From: Oscheius sp. JU75
Taxonomy: Eukaryota; Nematoda; Chromadorea; Rhabditida; Rhabditidae
Direction: 5' to 3'
DNA length: 64,000 bases
Assembly: GCA_037178855.1 (NCBI GenBank)
Contig: JASJZC010000005.1
Location: 3,038,001-3,102,000 of the forward strand
Under the pieces are notes generated by a model. It worked only from the letters and a program-made list of their open reading frames with translations. It had not been told where the DNA came from and made no database searches. This document shows positions 58,420-64,000 of this stretch, in pieces; position 1 is the first letter of the stretch, and every line of letters begins with the position of its first letter. The translations under genes were made by a program, and so were the position numbers.

Positions 58420-61006
58420 CTAGCGACTGAAAGGAAACGACATTGAGGACTGTGACTGTGGCTGTGTCCGTTGATGAGACGTCGGAATGATGGCATATTG
58501 TGCCATAATCGGAATGTGATCTGATGGCACGTGTGGATGAGGAAATCCTGAAAAACATCTTTGGAAAAAGGAGGATAGATACGAACCAATGATTTTGTGC
58601 TGTGTAATCCAGTTGGCATCAAACGGTCCGAGAGTTCCGAGTCGAGCAAGACTCTGTGGCGACGAGAAGATGTAGTCAATCATTCCTTTGAAGTTCATCG
58701 TATAGTTGGTGAATGGAACGGTGTTGCTGTCAACAGCTGATTCGAGTCGAAGAGCGTGTTGAAGGACATTGGGATCTTGTGAGAGTGAGAACTGGTCAAG
58801 ACTGGCATCGTCCTTGAAGCCTTTGAGATCGGGGTGATTGCGATTCACGAATCCTCTTGATAGATACTCGAACACACCTAAAAGAGGTTTTTTTGTATCG
58901 TATGTGGGACATGTTCGCACATTCAGCCGTGTGTATGCTGAACGCGTGGACCTCACGCGTCTTATTGTGTTCCTAGGGAGAAAAAACGATCTGGAGGCGC
59001 GAAAAACAAACAGTAACATACCTGAATTAGGCAGAGAATTGAGATCTCCACAGATGAGCATCGGGGTCTGCTGAGTCGAAATCTTGAACTTTTCGGCTAC
59101 TTCGTGTAAAAGCTTCTGCAGCTCAGAGGCCAGCATCATGGTCTGTACCAGTTTTACATCGCAGAACTCCGGATCCCAGTGAATATGTGCTGTACAAATG
59201 ACTAGAGGACTTCCAACGACATTGTCAGCAGCTGATATACTACTTCCTCGACCTAAACGTTTTGCTTATTGACGGATAGAAACTGTACGTACGTGAAGTA
59301 TAAACACTGTCCTTGATTTTGAGTACAGCACAGAGGGCGATGTTGTCGCGCGGCATGACACGATTCATCATGTGTTCTGATTTGGAAGCCTTATTCATGA
59401 CGATCGAATTGAATTCGATCAGCGTGTGACGATCCACATCAAACTTGTCGCTCTTCCAGAAAATAGCCAGTCCGTCGACGTACTTTCGTTCCTCTTCTGT
59501 CATCGTCTTGGCTCTCGACTTGGGCGAAAATATTCCCACGTATCCCAAAGCCTTCAGTTCTGGCTCGAAAAGCAGCTTGTATTGGGCCGTCTCCACTTCC
59601 TAAAGACTTGACTTATGGCATAATAGAAAAAAAAACCTGTAGTGTTATGATGTCGGCCTCGTAGTTTTTGATATCTTGAAGGATTTTGACCTTGCGATAT
59701 TCCCAGTTGAGGGCCCATGATGGGCAGTAAGAGTACTGATTGAAAGTTGCGTACTTGTCACAAAGGACGTTGTAGCACAAGCATGTGAACGTGGCTGAAA
59801 AGGATGATACGATGAAAGCAAGAAAAATACCTATAGGCCTATCAGGATCAGCATGTCGAATCATCACCCATGACCGCGAGGTTGGTGGGACCGTGTTAAC
59901 TAAAAAAATTGGTTGGAAAAGTAACATACTCACGAGCATATTCATATGAATTTAATGGCAATTTCTCGCAGCAATCTGTTTGTAATTGGATGGAAAGATA
60001 ACGACGATTTAGTAGCGCATTCCACCGTTTTGCACGACGAGTAAATCTTTGACCGGGTAGCTTGACTAACGGTTCCAGTATGGTCATTTCAACATGGATT
60101 TAGAACGATGGAGCAGCAATCGCGAACAACAGCAGCGCTCTTTCCAAATATTTGGAGCCTTGTGCTAATCGGAGGCGGAGCAAACAGAAAAAGTGAAACC
60201 GCAAAAGAATCGCCGAACAAAGCTACGTTTTTCTTAACAAATAAGAAACAAACATACTTGCTAGATGATCGAGAAGATACTGCAATAGTTTAGCATGGCC
60301 GTTGGTCTCGTGATAGATTTTCTGTATTTCTGGTGACAGTGGATTCCCTTGGAGACCTGAAACTCGAAAATATTCGTTTGTCAGGAAGAAACGGACCGAG
60401 AGTTTGGATTCGGAATAGTTTTCCCAGTTCATATGGTAGTACTCGCAGTTGGTTGCTGTTGAGATAGAGATGACAGAGGGTGATCATATCACCCAGCTCA
60501 GCAGGAAGACTGCGCAACTTGTTGTGCGAAAGATCCAGCATTGTCAGATTTTTGAGCTTTGAGATCCATTATTCAAGCCGAAAAGTATTACAAACCTGAC
60601 ATATTTCTGGCGGCACCCGTTGAAGTTGGTTACCGTTGAGAAAAAGAGCTGTCAGTTTGTCGCATTGCCACAAATTGTTAGACAGGTTTTTCACTTTCCC
60701 TGAAATGGGAGCATAGGCTATGTTTGGACAAAATCGAACCGTGTATCTCCATTTCCACCCATCGTGTACTTTTCCCTTGTGCTAGTTCTTCATCTGTAAG
60801 GTAGCGATGCACTCGGTATAGACCTGTAATTGTTTTTTTAGTTTTCAATAGTTATTGATATAGGTATGCATGTGGTAAAAATAAGTATACGAACCGTTAC
60901 TCAGTTGTTTCTTTCCATTATTCTTATCCGTTTGACTGACGGGATATCCGATACCCGCGTGGTTGTCTTTGTATTCTCCTTGGCCGAGAGGATCCCCGTT
61001 GTGCAT
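58420..61006 (-). CDS. CCR4-NOT deadenylase CCR4 (CNOT6/CNOT6L)
   Basis: CCR4 is an exonuclease-endonuclease-phosphatase-type nuclease that removes poly(A) tails together with CAF1. The N-terminal leucine-rich repeats (60750-60290) read NLWQCDKLTALFLNGNQLQR, LKNLTMLDLSHNKLRSLPAE and LGDMITLCHLYLNSNQLRVL, ending LGLQGNPLSPEI. The nuclease domain has SVMCYNVLCDKYATFNQ-type start (VLCDKYATFNQYSYCPSWAL), LQEVET region, MLICGDLNSLPNSGVFEYLS (GDxNS), NYTMNFKGMIDYIFSSPQSL and HPHVPSDHIPIMAQYAI (SDH). The stop is TAG 58420. The most likely first coding exon ends at 61006, but exons further up (to about 61280) may add an N-terminus. An internal exon at about 59945-60087 with its own ATG could give a form lacking the repeats. 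Confidence 0.92.
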
Positions 61007-61757
61007 CCTCAAGGGCTGCCTGAAATTGAAACACCAACTAAATTGTAAAAGTCTGATTAAGAAAACAGGCTACGTCAGCGAATCAATATGTCTTTCCTTG
61101 TGACTGAGAATGATTGCTACACGTGCTTCGGAGCAAATTAGACCTACATGTGTGCGAGTTTTGGAGTAGAAAGGAAACAGAAGATAAACTATTTGTTCTA
61201 GCTAATGTGTCAGCTGGCGAGTGGCCAGCGTTGTCCTGAACGGCACTGAACTGATATGCAGGTAAGAGATAACTAGACAACGGGTGTTTTTTCTCTATAG
61301 TTTCGATAAGACAAGACGTTTGAGGCAGACACGTACGAGCTTAATATGCACGGCGGGCGGGGCAAACAGGTCGATGTCATAGTAAACCGCATTGCTCATG
61401 ACCATCTCCCAGTGTAAATTAAACACTTTTTAACGTGAAGACGAAGCTAGAGCTAGGTAAAAATAGAGTTTTTAGCCGAGAAATGTGTGCTGTACAGGAA
61501 GAAAAAAGACAGCCGAAAGAGGAAAACACGACGGCCTTCTTGTCACCTCGTCGAATTCGCGCCTCGTACGTAATCGATCACGCAATTTTGCGTACAAAAT
61601 GCCAACGAAAAATTGTCTTCGTTCTCGAACTCGGCCTCTTTTCTATTTTCGTCAACGTTTTCGCTTCTAGTTCTTTTCCCTATTCTGTAGTCAAAAGAAC
61701 TACTTATACTTATGCTGTCTTCATACATCTAATGAAACAATTTTATTTTGAGGGTAT
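61007..61757. other. Divergent 5' region of CCR4 and right SEC24
   Basis: A minus-strand frame at 61083-61280 (MSSYLLPAYQFSAVQDNAGH and Ser/Thr-rich continuation) could be an upstream CCR4 exon, but I could not join it in phase. The remainder is upstream sequence for the SEC24 copy that starts at 61758. Confidence 0.4.
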
Positions 61758-64000
61758 ATGTCTAATCCCTATCAACCACCAAAGGTAGGTTTTCCGCAGG
61801 CTTATGGTATCGGAGCCTACCAACCAGTTCAACAGTTTTCACAGTACCAAAATGCCGGACCCAACCCTTCAGTCGGTTACGCGAATAATAGGTGAGCAAC
61901 CTACGAATCGTGAGTTCATAGCTTGAGTTCAGTTATCCCTCTGTAAATCAAAACGGGCCCAGATACCCTCAACCGGTTGCTCCAGCTCCTGGGTTTAAAC
62001 CACAACCTCCAAGCCAGGCATGATAATAATTATACTTTCGTCCTATTGAAATGTTCAGAATTATCCACAATCTCCTGCAATGTCATCAGCATTCAAGCCA
62101 GTTCAGAACGCGCCTGTATCTAATGGAATCCTACCTAACGTAAGGTAGTAAGTAAAAAAGAGCAAATGATCCTTTTCAGATGAATGGAAATCAAGTGCAA
62201 GCCCCACCAGGATTGTACAATGCGATTCCACAGCACCAGCCACCGAGTTTTTCTGCTCCGCAGTCCATTCCATTGCAACCTGCTCACCCAGGAGTTCAAT
62301 CCTCTGCTAGCACAAGTAAGTAACCCGTTCGAATATCCAAATAACTCTTTCAGCCCCTGTTCCCCAGTTTCCTCCTCCAGGTAATCATATTCAGCCAAAG
62401 GCTCCGGGTAATACACGTTTTTGTACGCATACTCGTTCCTCAGGACCTGCACCGACTGCCTATGCCGCATCTACCATGGGATACAGCCAGCCTGCTAACT
62501 ACAACGCACTACAGCCTCAATCGTATGCTCCGCAACAACAGCAGCCTGTTCCATCAGCACATCAACAGCAGCCGGCCTATGGACAACAGCCTGCTGCTCC
62601 GAACTATGGCGGCTATTCTGGAATGAACTCTCTTCAACAAAACATGGGCCAAATTGTAAGACTCCTTTTCCTCCCTAAAACACTATAAGTTCAGAACATT
62701 TCGGGGCAGTATCAGCCGAGTGGCTACGGCCAACTTTCCGATATCGTAGACTTGATGAACTTTAAAAATCCTGGAGGAGCACTTGCCGATGTTCCTATCA
62801 GACTCACGCAGAACATGGCAAATAATCAAGCGAGAGTCGATCCTAACATATTCCGTTGCACAATGAATGCTATACCCTGCAATGAGGAGCTTTTGAAGAA
62901 GAGTCGGCTGCCGTTTGGATTGACTCTCCATCCCTTCCGCGACATGAAGGTACTTGTTTATTCCTTCCAGCAAACAAGTAACTTCTCAGAACCTCAACAT
63001 CATTCAAACGTCGACGATCGTCCGCTGTCGATACTGCCGTACCTATATCAATCCGTTCGTAATCTTCCCGGATTCTCGCCATTGGAAGTGCAACCTCTGC
63101 AATCGACAAAACGACCGTAATATTTCACATGTCTACCATCAGTATCAGCATTTCAGTATCAGATGATTTCTGCTGGGATCCCGCCACAAAATCATTTGGC
63201 GATCCGGCTGCTCGACCTGAGATCAAACATGCCACGGTCGAATTCATTGCTCCCTCGGAATACATGGTAATTTCACAATTTCCCCCTCTACGAATTCATT
63301 TTAGCCTGTTCGTATTGTAAACAAACAGCCCGAGGTAGATATCCCTCTGGTTCCTTTGTCCTTTTCCGCTTTCTCTCTTGCTATATCCCAATTTTTTGAG
63401 AAAATAATAAAACTATATGATTTACAGCTCCGTCCTCCCCAGCCCGCGGTCTATGTTTTCATCCTCGACGTCAGTGCGGCAGCAATCGAATCCGGCTATC
63501 TCTACGCCTTCACGGAGCAGATTCTGATCAATCTCGACCAGTTGCCGGGAGATGATCGAGCCTTGGTGTGCTTCGTCGCCGTCGACGCTTATGTCCATTT
63601 CTTCCAATTCGAGGACAATGCGCCGCCGAGAGAACTCGTCGTCGATGACATAGACGGTTCGTTTTGTTTATGTTCGTATGAGAACAAATTTTAGACATCT
63701 ACCTGCCGACAAACTCGGGTCTTCTGGTGAGTTTGAAGAAGCAGAAGGATGCGATCCGATCGTTCGTGAAGGAATTGCCGCAGATTTTCGACAAGCCGAC
63801 GTCGTCAGCCAATTGTCTTGGTTCTGCTCTTACGGCAGTCAAAGAGCTCATTGTTTGTGGTTTCGAAGCATTTCAAAGAATCTATTCAGTTCGATGTTGG
63901 AGGAAGAGTAACGGTCTTCCAATGTACGCTGCCGACTCTCGGTCCTGGTGCCTTGAAATCTCGTGAAGATCCGAACCAGCGAGCAGGTCAAGAAGTTCAG
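61758..64000 (+). CDS. COPII coat protein SEC24A/B type, right copy (3' end outside window)
   Basis: The N-terminus is the classic SEC24 Pro/Gln/Asn-rich arm: MSNPYQPPKVGFPQAYGIGA, then exons with YPQPVAPAPGFKPQPPS, NAPVSNGILPN, MNGNQVQAPPGLYNAIPQHQ, and AYAASTMGYSQPANYNALQP. From 62524 onward it is the exact reverse complement of the left copy: PAYGQQPAAPNYGGYSGMNS, the zinc finger with CRYCRTYINPFVIFPDSRHW, and the trunk to SREDPNQRAGQEVQ at the window edge. One intron (62020-62057) starts with GC, not GT. The ATG at 61758 opens the first exon. Its longer N-terminus makes this copy look like the ancestral form. Confidence 0.9.
62524..64000. repeat. Inverted duplication, right arm (runs off the window)
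   Basis: Reverse complement of 54506-55982, with identical introns and exons at every place compared. The arm starts inside the exon encoding the QQQQPVPSAHQQQ stretch and continues to the last base, so its true length is at least 1477 bases. Confidence 0.95.

Noticed and set aside
58017-58679. Minus-strand 220-codon open frame
   Set aside because: Its upstream half overlaps the last CCR4 exons in a different frame and the rest is 3' UTR; no domain.
1-64000. tRNA, rRNA, CRISPR or transposon copies
   Set aside because: I looked for TTCGA-type T-loops, array-like repeats and transposase motifs and found none convincing; the only large repeat is the SEC24 inverted duplication.

Overview
This window looks like a piece of a compact nematode genome. 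The genes are broken up by many very short GT-AG introns, mostly 35-50 bases and often ending in TTTCAG. Several start codons sit directly behind a TTTCAG-type acceptor, as expected for spliced-leader trans-splicing. Co-directional genes are packed about 200 bases apart, and protein-level similarity is to widely conserved animal genes plus a few nematode-style fast-evolving ones. There are no bacterial-type operons, CRISPR arrays or insertion sequences. I could not fix the species. All gene models were assembled by eye from splice sites and reading frames, so outer boundaries are start-to-stop spans that include introns, and small exon errors are likely.

Layout. 0.1-3.8 kb: a repeat-helix (ankyrin-like) gene facing an unrecognised multi-exon gene. 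4.3-7 kb: a protein tyrosine phosphatase and a Ly6-type GPI protein. 7.2-10.7 kb: the KEOPS subunit TPRKB, a single-exon membrane protein, a microRNA-like hairpin and a small secreted Tyr/Gln-rich protein. 11-14.6 kb: TMEM231 (ciliary transition zone) and an MFS-type transporter. 16.4-22 kb: a ZC3H4/6/8-type CCCH protein and plastin. 22.4-27.5 kb: five minus-strand genes spaced like an operon (SSR4, FAM210-type, MAIP1-like, RAB19/43-like, EMC3), mostly ER and mitochondrial membrane biogenesis. 27.8-31.7 kb: CNOT7, ZNF593 and NT5DC2/3 in a plus-strand cluster. 31.8-33.9 kb: PPIL1 and ATG3. 34.1-42.4 kb: a complete KIF21 kinesin with a small membrane-protein gene nested in one of its introns. 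42.9-52.7 kb: TTF2 and ELP1 diverge from a shared upstream region; ELP1 carries an antisense coding-like fragment in an intron. 53-64 kb: two SEC24A/B-type genes in head-to-head orientation, separated by a glycine-rich secreted gene and the CCR4 (CNOT6) deadenylase.

The most unusual feature is an inverted duplication. Bases 54506-55982 and 62524-64000 are reverse complements with no difference found at the places compared, introns included, and the right arm runs off the window. The arms lie inside the two SEC24 genes, so the 5' ends of both genes and the whole CCR4 region form a 6.5 kb spacer between them. Either this is a very recent (or gene-converted) duplication that could allow the spacer to invert and swap SEC24 N-termini, or it is an assembly artefact.

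Functional themes that recur: mRNA decay (both deadenylases of CCR4-NOT), secretory-pathway machinery (SEC24 twice, EMC3, SSR4, RAB), ciliary or cytoskeletal proteins (TMEM231, KIF21, plastin) and tRNA modification (TPRKB, ELP1). I see no single new pathway encoded by neighbouring genes.
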